DNA of 64,000 bases, taken from positions 3,286,001-3,350,000 of the forward strand of contig NZ_LT629737.1 of assembly GCF_900104765.1 (NCBI RefSeq). The letters run 5' to 3'. A program made the translations under genes and the position numbers. This document shows positions 54,275 through 62,977 of this stretch, in pieces. How positions within the stretch are numbered: the first letter of the stretch is position 1; each line of letters starts with the position of its first letter. The notes below the pieces were generated by a model. It did not search any database. It was not told the origin of the DNA and saw only the letters and a list, made by a program, of their open reading frames with translations. The stretch is from Gillisia sp. Hel1_33_143 (lineage in GTDB: Bacteria; Bacteroidota; Bacteroidia; Flavobacteriales; Flavobacteriaceae).

Positions 54275-55420
54275 TTATATGGTTTCTTTTGATTTCTTAA
54301 GTTCTGCTTTAAGAGCATCAAAGAATAGATTAATATGTTCATTTTTAATATTTAGTGGAGGTAAGATTCTCAATAATTTTTTATTTGAAGCGGCACCGGT
54401 AAAAACCTTGTGCTTAAATAATAGGTCTTTTCTTAACTGAGCAACTTCAAAATCGAATTCTAAACCTAGCATTAGACCTCTTCCTTTTATTTGGACGATC
54501 TCTGGAATTTCTGCAGCCTTTTCTTTGAATATAAACTCAAGCTCTTTAGCATTATTCATCAAATTCTCTTCCATCAAAACATCCAAGACTGCTATTCCTG
54601 CAGCACATGCCAAATGGTTTCCTCCAAATGTAGTTCCTAACATTCCAGATTTAGCTTCTATAGATTTATCTATCAAGATCCCTCCAATTGGAAATCCATT
54701 TCCCATTCCTTTTGCGATAGAGATTATTCCCGGGCGAATGCCATGTTTTTGAAAAGCGAAAAAATCACCAGTTCTCCCATATCCAGACTGAACTTCATCT
54801 GCTATTAGCACTGCTCCATATTTTTCACAAGCTTGAGAAGCCTTCTTATAAAATTCTGAAGTAGCTTCATCTAAACCACCAACTCCTTGAATTACTTCAA
54901 AGATCACTGCAGCCGTGTCTGCCTTTTTCAATTCATTTTCTAAAGCTTCCGTATCATCAAAAGCCAATCTTACAACATTGTGATCTTTATTGAAAGGTGC
55001 TTTAATACCTTCATTATCGGTAACCGCAACCACTCCGGAAGTTCTTCCGTGGAAAGCTTTTTCAAAATAAATGATCTTGCTTTTTCCTGTATGGAAAGAA
55101 GCTAATTTCAACGCATTTTCGTTCGCTTCTGCACCAGAATTACATAAAAACAAAGCATAATCCTCTAATTTTGAAGCTTTTTGTAATTTATCTGCTAACT
55201 CCTGTTGCATTGGATTTTTAATAGAATTGGAATAAAACCCCAATTTTGCAACCTGCTCACTAATTGCTTTTACATAGGTAGGATGCACATGGCCAATAGA
55301 GATCACGGCATGACCTCCATAAAGATCTAAATATTTTGTTCCATCTGCCTCATAGACAAATACGCCCTCCCCTTTTACAGGAGTAATATCGTAGAGCGGA
55401 TAAACATCAAATAATTCCAT
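54275..55420 (-). CDS. argD: N-acyl-ornithine aminotransferase
   Basis: A 382-residue class III PLP aminotransferase from the ATG at 55420 (MELFDVYPLYDITPVKGEG). It has LFLCNSGAEANENALKLA, the PLP Asp in VLIADEVQSGYGRTGDFFAF, and the PLP Lys in ISIAKGMGNGFPIGG. It transfers an amino group from glutamate to N-acyl-glutamate semialdehyde. Two bases separate it from the downstream argF' start. Confidence 0.94.
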   Translation of the reverse strand: MELFDVYPLYDITPVKGEGVFVYEADGTKYLDLYGGHAVISIGHVHPTYVKAISEQVAKLGFYSNSIKNPMQQELADKLQKASKLEDYALFLCNSGAEANENALKLASFHTGKSKIIYFEKAFHGRTSGVVAVTDNEGIKAPFNKDHNVVRLAFDDTEALENELKKADTAAVIFEVIQGVGGLDEATSEFYKKASQACEKYGAVLIADEVQSGYGRTGDFFAFQKHGIRPGIISIAKGMGNGFPIGGILIDKSIEAKSGMLGTTFGGNHLACAAGIAVLDVLMEENLMNNAKELEFIFKEKAAEIPEIVQIKGRGLMLGLEFDFEVAQLRKDLLFKHKVFTGAASNKKLLRILPPLNIKNEHINLFFDALKAELKKSKETI

Positions 55421-55447
55421 TTTCAAGTTTGTATTTTGAATCTAATT

Positions 55448-56413
55448 CTAAAAATAATTTGCCTTTAACTGCAGCCCAAGGCTTTCTTCCAAGCCAAACA
55501 TCAAATTCATGTTCTGCACAGCCTGTCCGGAAGCTCCTTTCAACAAATTGTCTATAACACTCGTTACTAAAAGCTTATTATTGAATTTCTGCAATCGCAC
55601 CAAACATTTATTAGTATTCACTACTTGCTTTAAATGCAATTCTTCTTCAACTAAATGAGTAAACACCGCATCTTTGTAAAATTCAGAATACATAGCTATT
55701 GCATCTTCTAAACTGCCTGAATAATTGGTATAAGCCGTAGCGTGAATTCCTCTGGAGAAATTCCCTCTATTCGGAATAAAATTCACCTCGACAGCATGAT
55801 CTGGTTGTAAAAATTTAATGCTTTGTCCTATTTCATTTAAATGCTGATGTTCAAAAGATTTGTAACTGGAAAAGTTATTATCTCTCCATGCAAAATGCGT
55901 AGAATCTGACAAGGAAGTGCCGGCACCTGTAGCTCCTGTCACTGCATTTACATGAACCTCATCTTTTAGTAATCCATTAGCGGCTAAAGGTATGATTGCT
56001 AAACTAATAGCGGTTGCAAAACAACCCGGGTTAGCAATAAAATTCGCATTTTCAATCGCTTCTTTATTTATTTCCGGAAGACCATAAACAAAGGAATGAT
56101 CTTCAGAATTCATTCTAAAATCGGTACTTAGATCTATGACTTTAGTAGTTTCAGAAAATGAATGTTCTTCTAAGAACTTTTTAGAATTTCCATGCCCAAG
56201 ACATAAGAATACTACATCTACCTCAGAATTGATATGATCCCCAAATTTAAGATCGGTATCTCCCAAAAGATCCTGATGAATTGAGGAAACCGTTTTCCCG
56301 GCTTGAGATGTGCTATAGATAAAGTCTAGATTCACTTCCGGATGTCTTAATAAGATCCTTACCAATTCTCCGGCGGTATATCCCGCTCCACCTATAATTC
56401 CTGCTTGAATCAT
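55448..56413 (-). CDS. argC: N-acyl-gamma-glutamyl-phosphate reductase
   Basis: 321 residues. The NADP-binding start IIGGAGYTAGELVRILLRHPEV and the catalytic Cys in NFIANPGCFATAISLAI are clear. It reduces N-acyl-glutamyl phosphate to the semialdehyde. Its ATG overlaps the argG stop by one base (TAATG). Confidence 0.95.
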   Translation of the reverse strand: MIQAGIIGGAGYTAGELVRILLRHPEVNLDFIYSTSQAGKTVSSIHQDLLGDTDLKFGDHINSEVDVVFLCLGHGNSKKFLEEHSFSETTKVIDLSTDFRMNSEDHSFVYGLPEINKEAIENANFIANPGCFATAISLAIIPLAANGLLKDEVHVNAVTGATGAGTSLSDSTHFAWRDNNFSSYKSFEHQHLNEIGQSIKFLQPDHAVEVNFIPNRGNFSRGIHATAYTNYSGSLEDAIAMYSEFYKDAVFTHLVEEELHLKQVVNTNKCLVRLQKFNNKLLVTSVIDNLLKGASGQAVQNMNLMFGLEESLGLQLKANYF

Positions 56414-57597
56414 TATTGTTGTTTTACATGTTCATAGATCTTCCCGGCATTCGATAAGATCTTTATAAATCCTTTCGCATCATCTGCTGTCCAAGCTTTA
56501 TTCTCTTCTCCATATTTCCCAAAATTACTATTCATAAGATCGAATGGAGATTCTATTCCGTCTAAAGCAAATCTGTACGGATGCAGCGTTAAAAACACTT
56601 TTCCGGTAACCTGGGCTTGAGAATTCTGAAGAAAGGCTTCAAAATCTCGCATTACAGGATCTAAATATTGTCCTTCATGCAAATGAGTTCCATACCAGTT
56701 AGCGATATAATCCTTATGCTGAAGTTGCCATTTACTCAACGTATGCTTTTCTAATAAATGATGAGATTTAATGGTGATTAGTGCCGCAGCAGCTTCAAAA
56801 CCAACTCTTCCTTTAATTCCAATAATGGTATCTCCCACATGAATATCTCTACCAATAGCATATTTTGAAGCGATGTTCTCTAAAATTTCAATATTCTTCT
56901 CCGGAGAATTCTCAACATCATTTACTGCGGTAAGTTCTCCTTTGGTAAAAGTTAAGGAAATTTGCTTAGACTCCTTTTCTACTAATGGAGAAGGATAAGC
57001 ACTTTCCGGCAATGGAGATGAAGAAGTTAAAGTTTCCGATCCTCCAACACTTGTTCCCCAAAGTCCTTTATTTACAGAGTATTTTGCTTTTTCCCAGTTC
57101 ATATCTACTCCATTTTCTTGCAGATATGCTATTTCTTCTTGTCTGGTAAGTTGCTTATCTCTAATTGGAGTAATAATGTTGATACCCGGTGCCAAGATCT
57201 GAAAGATCATATCAAACCTCACCTGATCATTCCCAGCGCCTGTACTACCATGAGCAATATATTCTGCTCCAATTTCTTTAGCATAATTAACGATCTCTAT
57301 TGCTTGAACAATTCGCTCTGCACTTACAGATAATGGGTAAGTATCATTTTTAAGAACATTTCCAAAAATGAGATACTTTACTACCTTATTGTAAAAGTTA
57401 GAAACCGCATCTATATTCTTATAGGTTTTTGCTCCTATCAGTTTAGCGTTGTTTCCAATCTTTTCAATTTCTTCTTTGGTAAATCCACCGGTGTTTACAC
57501 TTACTGCATGTACTTCAAAATTTTCTTCTTTTGAAAGATATTTTGCACAGTAAGAAGTATCTAATCCGCCGCTATATGCTATTACTATTTTTTTCAT
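56413..57597 (-). CDS. argG: Argininosuccinate synthase
   Basis: 394 residues with the PP-loop VIAYSGGLDTSYCAKYL and AHGSTGAGNDQVRF. It joins citrulline and aspartate using ATP. It is encoded upstream of argC within one tightly packed operon, with one-base overlap, 34 bases after the GNAT gene. Length is normal. Confidence 0.96.
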   Translation of the reverse strand: MKKIVIAYSGGLDTSYCAKYLSKEENFEVHAVSVNTGGFTKEEIEKIGNNAKLIGAKTYKNIDAVSNFYNKVVKYLIFGNVLKNDTYPLSVSAERIVQAIEIVNYAKEIGAEYIAHGSTGAGNDQVRFDMIFQILAPGINIITPIRDKQLTRQEEIAYLQENGVDMNWEKAKYSVNKGLWGTSVGGSETLTSSSPLPESAYPSPLVEKESKQISLTFTKGELTAVNDVENSPEKNIEILENIASKYAIGRDIHVGDTIIGIKGRVGFEAAAALITIKSHHLLEKHTLSKWQLQHKDYIANWYGTHLHEGQYLDPVMRDFEAFLQNSQAQVTGKVFLTLHPYRFALDGIESPFDLMNSNFGKYGEENKAWTADDAKGFIKILSNAGKIYEHVKQQ

Positions 57598-57631
57598 GTT
57601 TGCTATTTTATAACTGAAACTCCTTGAAATA

Positions 57632-58267
57632 CTACAAGAGATAAACGTTTTCTTTATTAGTTTTATAAAAAAGGGTTTGCTTTATGCTTTTCAATCTTTT
57701 GAAAGCTTTCTCATTCAATTTCTCTTTTTTCTCTAAATTTTTCTTCTTTGCAGGATCATACAACATTCCTGTACATAAACACATTTTTCGTTCGGTACGC
57801 GTAAGGATGTCATAATTTTTGCAGGTTTGACAACCGTTCCAAAAACTTTCATCTTCTGTTAATTCTGAAAAAGTTACGGGTTGGTATCCAAGATCGTAAT
57901 TGATCTTCATTACTGCCAATCCGGTTGTAATACCAAAGATCTTAGCATTCGGGTATTTACTTCTTGAGTGTGCGAAAATTGCTTTTTTAATATCTTTTGC
58001 CAGTCCTAAATTTCTATAATCAGGATGAACGATAAGCCCCGAATTAGCCACAAATTTCTCGTGACTCCAAATTTCTATATAACAGAAACCTGCAAATTTA
58101 TCACCCTCAAGAGCGATAATGGCGTTGCCATTTTCCATCTTTTTCAGGATATAATCAGGGGATCTTCTTGCAATACCGGTTCCTCGGACCTTAGCCGATT
58201 CTGCCATGGTGTCGCATATAACCTCAGCATATTTAGCATGAGATAGGTTAGCAATAGTAATCTTCAT
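57632..58267 (-). CDS. GNAT acyltransferase heading the arginine operon (candidate N-acylglutamate synthase)
   Basis: 211 residues. The GNAT fold is visible: IIALEGDKFAGFCYIEIW, then SGLIVHPDYRNLGLAKDIKKAIF (acyl-CoA loop, motif A). After the fold lies a cysteine-rich segment CQTCKNYDILTRTERKMCLCTGMLYDP (about 150-175), which could bind a metal, and then a lysine-rich tail. No other gene for the first pathway step (argA or argJ) is in the operon, so this enzyme probably acylates glutamate. That role follows from position and family only. It is the first gene, 34 bases before argG. Confidence 0.85.
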   Translation of the reverse strand: MKITIANLSHAKYAEVICDTMAESAKVRGTGIARRSPDYILKKMENGNAIIALEGDKFAGFCYIEIWSHEKFVANSGLIVHPDYRNLGLAKDIKKAIFAHSRSKYPNAKIFGITTGLAVMKINYDLGYQPVTFSELTEDESFWNGCQTCKNYDILTRTERKMCLCTGMLYDPAKKKNLEKKEKLNEKAFKRLKSIKQTLFYKTNKENVYLL

Positions 58268-58462
58268 CTAATAAAAGATTAAAGTTGAAAAATTTAAATA
58301 AGATTGATTTGAATTGGGAACCGGACTCACCTTAGTTCCATAGAATATAGACGCACACTAGGTGCGGCGGATAAAGCGTGGACGCCTTAATACGATTCCG
58401 GTATAAAAACCGAAATTAGAATTTAATAAAATGTGGGAAAAGTGTTTCAAAATGGTAAAAAT

Positions 58463-58548
58463 TCAAATAATAATAAAATAAAAAATCGAGATGCAGCTAT
58501 GCCTAGCGGCGAGACTGCCTTAAGCGTAAACTAGATTTTATTATTTGA
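58463..58548. repeat. GC-rich core flanked by imperfect inverted repeats
   Basis: The left arm starts TCAAATAATA and ends AAAATCGAG. The right arm CTAGATTTTATTATTTGA is its near reverse complement with an insertion. A 40-base GC-rich core (58491-58530) with its own small stems (GCC/GGC, GCAG/CTGC) lies between. Confidence 0.45.
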
Positions 58549-58753
58549 GTAGTTGAAATCACAGTGTAAATGTACATTAATTTTTTAATTACAATTAAAA
58601 AACTAAATTAAAATTGAATAATCTGTATTGTTAGAAGCTCAGACTCAGTTGTACATGGCATCATTCACAGTTAACCTTATATCTGTGGAATGGTATTAAA
58701 ATAAAAGTAACTGTGGAGAATTTACGAAAACAACTTTAAAGCAGTAAATTTTA

Positions 58754-58793
58754 GTTTAGATATGCCTGTTACTATAACAAGGCATATCTAAAC
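58754..58793 (-). terminator. Hairpin downstream of the GNAT/nitrilase gene
   Basis: A perfect 14-bp inverted repeat GTTTAGATATGCCT/AGGCATATCTAAAC, 18 bases after the stop of the fused hydrolase gene. The stem is AT-rich and the following T tract on the minus strand is weak, so termination is likely but not certain. Confidence 0.5.
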
Positions 58794-58811
58794 AAAAAAT
58801 TTCTATAAAAA

Positions 58812-60335
58812 TTATTTTTTTCGTTTTAGAGAATATAAGTCCTTACGGCGATCTTTCATATTTCTAACGCTTCCAAAATTATGAAGTTCTTTTAAAAGAT
58901 CCAGATCTACATCTACCAACAAAGTGCTTTCTGTATTTGGTGTAGCTTCTGCTTTAATACCGTTCACAGGAAATGCAAAATCTGAAGGTGTGAATACTGC
59001 ACTTTGAGAATATTGAATATCCATGTTATTAACTTTAGGTAAATTTCCTACAGAACCTGCAACAGCTACATAACACTCATTCTCTACCGCTCTAGCTTGG
59101 GCGCAGATCTTCACTCGAGAATATCCATTTTGTGTATCTGTCATAAATGGTACGAATAGAATATTCATTCCTTCTTCTGCTAATAAGCGCGGTAATTCCG
59201 GAAATTCTACGTCATAACAGATCAGTACTCCAATTTTACCACAATCTGTATCAAAAGTTTCTAACTTTGTTCCACCTTTCATACCCCATGCAGATTCTTC
59301 TGCAGGCGTTATATGAAGTTTTTCATAGCGCTCTACACTTCCATCTCTTCGGCATAAGAATCCAACATTATGCATATGTTCCCCAACCGCTTGCGGCATG
59401 CTTCCGGTAATAATATTGATGTTATAATTTATGGCAAACTCTCTGAACGTTTCCAGCAACCTATCTGTATAAGAAGAAAGTCCTCTAATGGCTTCGGCTT
59501 CATTTAAGTGATTGAATTGCGCCATTAAAGGGGCATTGAATAATTCCGGAAATAGAATAAAATCACTTTGATAATCGCTTACAGCATCTACAAAAAATTC
59601 TATTTGCTCTACTAAAGAATCATAATCTTTAAATAATCTCATTTGCCACTGCACCAAACCTAACCTAACTACTTTTTTCTTGGTGTCAATTAATTTTTCC
59701 GGCTTGGTATAATAGATATTATGCCATTCCATAAGAGTGGCATACTCTAAACTTTCATGATCTCCAGGTAAATACCCTTTCAATACTTTCTTAACATGAA
59801 AATCATTTGATAGTTGAAAAGACAGCACCGGATCATGAATTTCCTTTAGCTTCACTTTATCTATATATTTCTTAGGTGTAAGCTCCTCTGAATATTCTTT
59901 GTAATTTGGAATTCTCCCTCCAAAAATTATAGATTTTAAGTTCAATTGTTCACAAAGCTCTTTACGTGCTTCATACAATCTTCTTCCTAATCTCATCCCT
60001 CTATAGTCTGGATGAATAAATACATCTATACCATAAAGTACATCTCCACTCATAGAATGAGCTGCAAAATTTTCACCGCCAATGATATCTATGTATTTAT
60101 GATTTTCATCAATTTTATCATAATCTACAATTATAGACAATGCACAACCCGCTATTTTATCATCTATAATAATGCAAAACTGCCCATCAGGGAATTTGCT
60201 TACCAAGGTTTTAATATCGGCTTTGCTCCAATATGCGGAATCTAAAGAACTATAGACTTCCACCATAGATTTTTTAAATTCTTCGTAATCTTTTACACGT
60301 AAATTCCTTAATTCTACTTTGGCTGAATCTAACAC
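58812..60335 (-). CDS. Fused GNAT acetyltransferase and nitrilase-superfamily hydrolase
   Basis: 507 residues with a GTG start at 60335; an in-frame stop lies six codons upstream. Residues about 5-200 are a GNAT domain (IDVFIHPDYRGMRLGRRLYEARKELC). Residues about 222-505 are a carbon-nitrogen hydrolase with the Glu-Lys-Cys triad in FILFPELFNAP, YEKLHITPAEES and GVLICYDVEFPEL. Such bifunctional proteins are widespread in bacteria. Which amide is hydrolysed and what is acetylated are unknown. Confidence 0.9.
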   Translation of the reverse strand: MLDSAKVELRNLRVKDYEEFKKSMVEVYSSLDSAYWSKADIKTLVSKFPDGQFCIIIDDKIAGCALSIIVDYDKIDENHKYIDIIGGENFAAHSMSGDVLYGIDVFIHPDYRGMRLGRRLYEARKELCEQLNLKSIIFGGRIPNYKEYSEELTPKKYIDKVKLKEIHDPVLSFQLSNDFHVKKVLKGYLPGDHESLEYATLMEWHNIYYTKPEKLIDTKKKVVRLGLVQWQMRLFKDYDSLVEQIEFFVDAVSDYQSDFILFPELFNAPLMAQFNHLNEAEAIRGLSSYTDRLLETFREFAINYNINIITGSMPQAVGEHMHNVGFLCRRDGSVERYEKLHITPAEESAWGMKGGTKLETFDTDCGKIGVLICYDVEFPELPRLLAEEGMNILFVPFMTDTQNGYSRVKICAQARAVENECYVAVAGSVGNLPKVNNMDIQYSQSAVFTPSDFAFPVNGIKAEATPNTESTLLVDVDLDLLKELHNFGSVRNMKDRRKDLYSLKRKK

Positions 60336-60460
60336 AACTATACTTTTTATTTATTAGCGAAGATACTCTAGAAATAAAATATTTGAACAATTTTTTTTAG
60401 ATCTGAGATCCTATACTTTTTTTGTCAATTAAAAGGAGAAAATTCAAGGTATTGAATGCT

Positions 60461-61099
60461 TTAAACTTTTACCAATTGATGTTTAAAGGCATATAGAACT
60501 AGACCTACCCTACTTTTTAACGAGAGTTTATGGAATAATGATTCTCTATAACCATCTATGGTCTTCGGACTTAAATTCATCTGTTCTGCCACCTGCTTAT
60601 AGGTCATTTCTGTACAGGCTAATTTTATAAAATCTAATTCTCTAGCTGTAATATCTTTTATAGCATTCGGGGTAGCTTGATGGAGTCTAATCCTTTCCGG
60701 TTCTCCTGTAAAATAATAACCACTTTCCAACACGGTTTCTAAGGCATAAAGAAATTCTTCCGGATCTATATCTTTTAAAAGGTACCCTCTACACCCATAG
60801 TTTACCATTGAAAGTATCGTATACTCATCATCTTCCATAGTTAAGGTCAAAACTTTTTGATCTGGATGATGTTGATGTAACCAATGCATGGTTTCCAAGC
60901 CAGAGAGAACTGGCATTTTAATATCTAATAGAACCAGATCTGGTCTTTTCTTATTAGCTTCAAAATAAGCAACCAACTCGCTGCCATTTTTAAACACTTC
61001 TACCACTTCATAATTCTGATAAGAATTCACAAGACCTTTTAAAGATTGTGCAAAGAGAACATGATCATCTACTATTATAACCTTTTTATTCAAATTCAT
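60461..61099 (-). CDS. LuxR/NarL-type response regulator
   Basis: 212 residues. A receiver domain with VIIVDDHVLFAQSLKG (acidic pair), phosphoacceptor Asp in PDLVLLDIKMPVLSG, Thr in VLTLTMED and Lys in GYLLKDIDPEEF is followed by a LuxR HTH (DITARELDFIKLACTEMTYKQVAEQMNLSPKTIDGYRESLFHKL). All phosphorylation residues are present. Its start overlaps the end of the histidine kinase gene by 14 bases, so the two form a coupled pair. Confidence 0.95.
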   Translation of the reverse strand: MNLNKKVIIVDDHVLFAQSLKGLVNSYQNYEVVEVFKNGSELVAYFEANKKRPDLVLLDIKMPVLSGLETMHWLHQHHPDQKVLTLTMEDDEYTILSMVNYGCRGYLLKDIDPEEFLYALETVLESGYYFTGEPERIRLHQATPNAIKDITARELDFIKLACTEMTYKQVAEQMNLSPKTIDGYRESLFHKLSLKSRVGLVLYAFKHQLVKV

Positions 61100-61874
61100 G
61101 GATCTCTGTGGGATATATTAAGGTAACTATGGTTCCATTATTTATAGAAGATTCTATATCTAGATCTGAATTTATTAGTTTGGCTCTACTCTCCAAATTA
61201 AACATTCCAGAACCTCGATTGATCTTATTCATATTAAAACCTACTCCGTTATCTTTTACAATAATCTTTAACGATTCTCTACTATAATCAAAAGTGACTT
61301 CTAATTTAGATGCTTTGGAATGTTTAATAACATTTGAAAATAATTCCTGAAGGATTCTATATAATATAATGGTGTCTTTTTGATCTAAATCAAATCCATC
61401 CCCCTGCAATCTAAAAACTGGTTCTATTACCTGTAATCTCTCAAATCTGGACAATTCATTTTTTACAGACTCTTCCAATCCACTAAATTGAATCACTTCA
61501 GAATTTAAAGATTTAGATAATGATCTAACTTCCTGAAGAGAACTGGCTACCACCTCTTTAATATCTGATACGGCCATGGTAGATTTATTATCTATACTTT
61601 TAGAAAGTATATTTAGCTGCATACTCGCTACCGAAAGTAATTGGCCAATATTATCGTGTAATTCCCAACCTACATTTTTTAATGTTTGCTCCTGAATTTC
61701 CAATTTAGACTTGACGATCTCATCTTCAAATCTTTTTTCAGCTTCATATTTTTCTAACAATAGCTTATTCTTTCTCTTCTGATAAGTGATAAAGAATACA
61801 ATAGTAAATGTGGTAAGTAATAAAATTACTACAACAAAATAGATTATTAATAAGAACTCTTCTTTAGCTAACAT
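61086..61874 (-). CDS. NarX-type (HisKA_3) sensor histidine kinase with no sensor domain
   Basis: 262 residues. One N-terminal membrane helix (about 8-30) leads through a coiled coil to the HisKA_3 motif WELHDNIGQLLSVASMQLNIL, with the phosphorylated His in ELHDNIG. An HATPase domain follows (ILQELFSNVIKHSKA, VKDNGVGFN, GMFNLESRAKLI). With almost no extracytoplasmic part, sensing probably depends on a partner; the two seven-helix proteins encoded just upstream are candidates. It pairs with the overlapping response regulator gene. Confidence 0.94.
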   Translation of the reverse strand: MLAKEEFLLIIYFVVVILLLTTFTIVFFITYQKRKNKLLLEKYEAEKRFEDEIVKSKLEIQEQTLKNVGWELHDNIGQLLSVASMQLNILSKSIDNKSTMAVSDIKEVVASSLQEVRSLSKSLNSEVIQFSGLEESVKNELSRFERLQVIEPVFRLQGDGFDLDQKDTIILYRILQELFSNVIKHSKASKLEVTFDYSRESLKIIVKDNGVGFNMNKINRGSGMFNLESRAKLINSDLDIESSINNGTIVTLIYPTEIHEFE

Positions 61875-62099
61875 TAGGGTGAAACTATCAATCTGAGCAT
61901 AAATTTAACTAAAAACCTGATACGAGTTAATATAACTATGTTTCATTTCCTCTACTTAGTTAATACTGTAGTGCTTTTCTTACAAATATTACATAAATTA
62001 GATATTGTCTCATCATTTAGGGGAAAAATACCCTTGATTTAGCTGTAGGTTTCAAATACATTTACTTATTCATTTTAGTTAGCTAAAATGTTTTGGGGC
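61875..62099 (-). promoter_or_regulatory. Upstream region of the histidine kinase
   Basis: No gene. It contains the minus-strand motif TTTTTCCCC (plus GGGGAAAAA at 62020-62028), about 146 bases before the kinase ATG. The motif resembles that upstream of the lipoprotein array and its LuxR gene. Confidence 0.4.
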
Positions 62100-62174
62100 A
62101 AAAAAGTGCTGTGAAGGTGTAGATATTAATAGGTAGGGCTGTTAATATTGGAATTACTGGAACAGCACTTTTTT
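62100..62174 (-). terminator. Long stem-loop, probable terminator or structured RNA
   Basis: The arms AAAAAAGTGCTGT (62100-62112) and ACAGCACTTTTTT (62162-62174) are perfectly complementary over 13 bp with 49 bases between. Inside is a nested stem ATATTAA/TTAATAT. Read on the minus strand the structure ends in CAGCACTTTTTT, terminator-like, 40 bases after the stop of the 62215 gene. Confidence 0.6.
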
Positions 62175-62181
62175 ATTGATA

Positions 62182-62205
62182 CCCATTAGAACTCTTTCTA
62201 ATGGG
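62182..62205. repeat. Perfect 10-bp hairpin
   Basis: CCCATTAGAA-CTCT-TTCTAATGGG lies directly beyond the stop codon of the downstream seven-helix membrane protein gene. There is no T run, so it is more likely a 3'-end stabilising stem or part of a larger structure with the neighbouring stem-loop. Confidence 0.55.
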
Positions 62206-62214
62206 ACAAAGATT

Positions 62215-62925
62215 TCACTTTCCAGATCGCGCACATATTAAAAAGCCAAGGGAGAAAGTGCAATACATAAAAATATTGCAAAACCTCAAAACAGAACTGT
62301 AGAACAAGAGAAACTCTTTATTTTCCCAACTAAAGTATGTGTTATAAATGTAAATAGGTGTTACACATAAGTTCCAAACTACGGTGCCAATGGCAATATA
62401 AAAAAGCAAATCTTTAGTAAAATATAGAATATCATCGTTGTTAAGCAGCTTCAAAAAATAAGTGCCCACACATGCCAAAAGCAATAAATTACCCAACAAT
62501 ATATTAGGAATAAGATATTCTACAAATAAATTTCCTGAAAACAGAATTACAGCTAAAGCAATTATAGCATACAAAAACATTGCAAGCCTAAACCACTTTC
62601 TGAGCAAAAAAGTTTTGAAAGAACTAACAAATACCGAACAATACACTAGATACGTAATTGGTTTTAAAAGATTATACAACCATTCATTTCTTACAAGTAC
62701 AGAATTTCTTAACCAGGGAAAGGTTTTATAATTATCAAAATAATTCCAAATAGTATAAAACCCAGCAGTGTCTAAGAAAAAAACAAACCATAAAAACCAG
62801 ACAAAAATTCTATTTTTTTGTGGAGCAGTTCTGATTTTATAAAGATAATAACTACCACAAATAGCAGCCATTAGCTCTAATATCGCCCCAGAATATAATT
62901 TATTTTCTAATATATATTCTAGCAC
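62215..62925 (-). CDS. Seven-helix membrane protein of unknown function, paralog 2
   Basis: 236 residues with seven predicted membrane helices and no signal peptide. It shares with the neighbouring gene the blocks WNYFDNYKTFPWL (after helix 2), RNEW, and KDLLFYIAIGTVVWNLCVTPIYIY (helix 6), then NIFMY (helix 7). I do not recognise the family. Its position upstream of a histidine kinase without a sensor domain suggests, but does not show, a sensory role. It lies 52 bases downstream of its paralog. Confidence 0.75.
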   Translation of the reverse strand: MLEYILENKLYSGAILELMAAICGSYYLYKIRTAPQKNRIFVWFLWFVFFLDTAGFYTIWNYFDNYKTFPWLRNSVLVRNEWLYNLLKPITYLVYCSVFVSSFKTFLLRKWFRLAMFLYAIIALAVILFSGNLFVEYLIPNILLGNLLLLACVGTYFLKLLNNDDILYFTKDLLFYIAIGTVVWNLCVTPIYIYNTYFSWENKEFLLFYSSVLRFCNIFMYCTFSLGFLICARSGK

Positions 62926-62977
62926 TTCATAAGACTTAATAAGTTATTCTATGTTTAATTTTGCACCTAGACTTAGG

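Larger units (their letters stand above)
58268..58811 (-). other. Long intergenic region upstream of the arginine operon with GC-rich hairpins
   Basis: No gene is seen. The sequence is very AT-rich except for two GC-rich blocks (about 58315-58410 and 58489-58530). Near 58352-58366 is a hairpin CGCAC-ACTAG-GTGCG. On the minus strand the RNA would also fold TTTCGGT/ACCGGAA near 58396-58415. The second block lies between imperfect inverted arms (58463-58490 and 58531-58548). It could be a leader RNA of the arg operon, a small RNA or a mobile-element remnant. Confidence 0.4.

Noticed and set aside
58315-58420. Known riboswitch (cobalamin, SAM or TPP) upstream of the arginine operon
   Set aside because: GGTGAGTCCGG recalls part of a cobalamin or RNase P motif, but the rest of the conserved core is missing. 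No known class fits what I can see.
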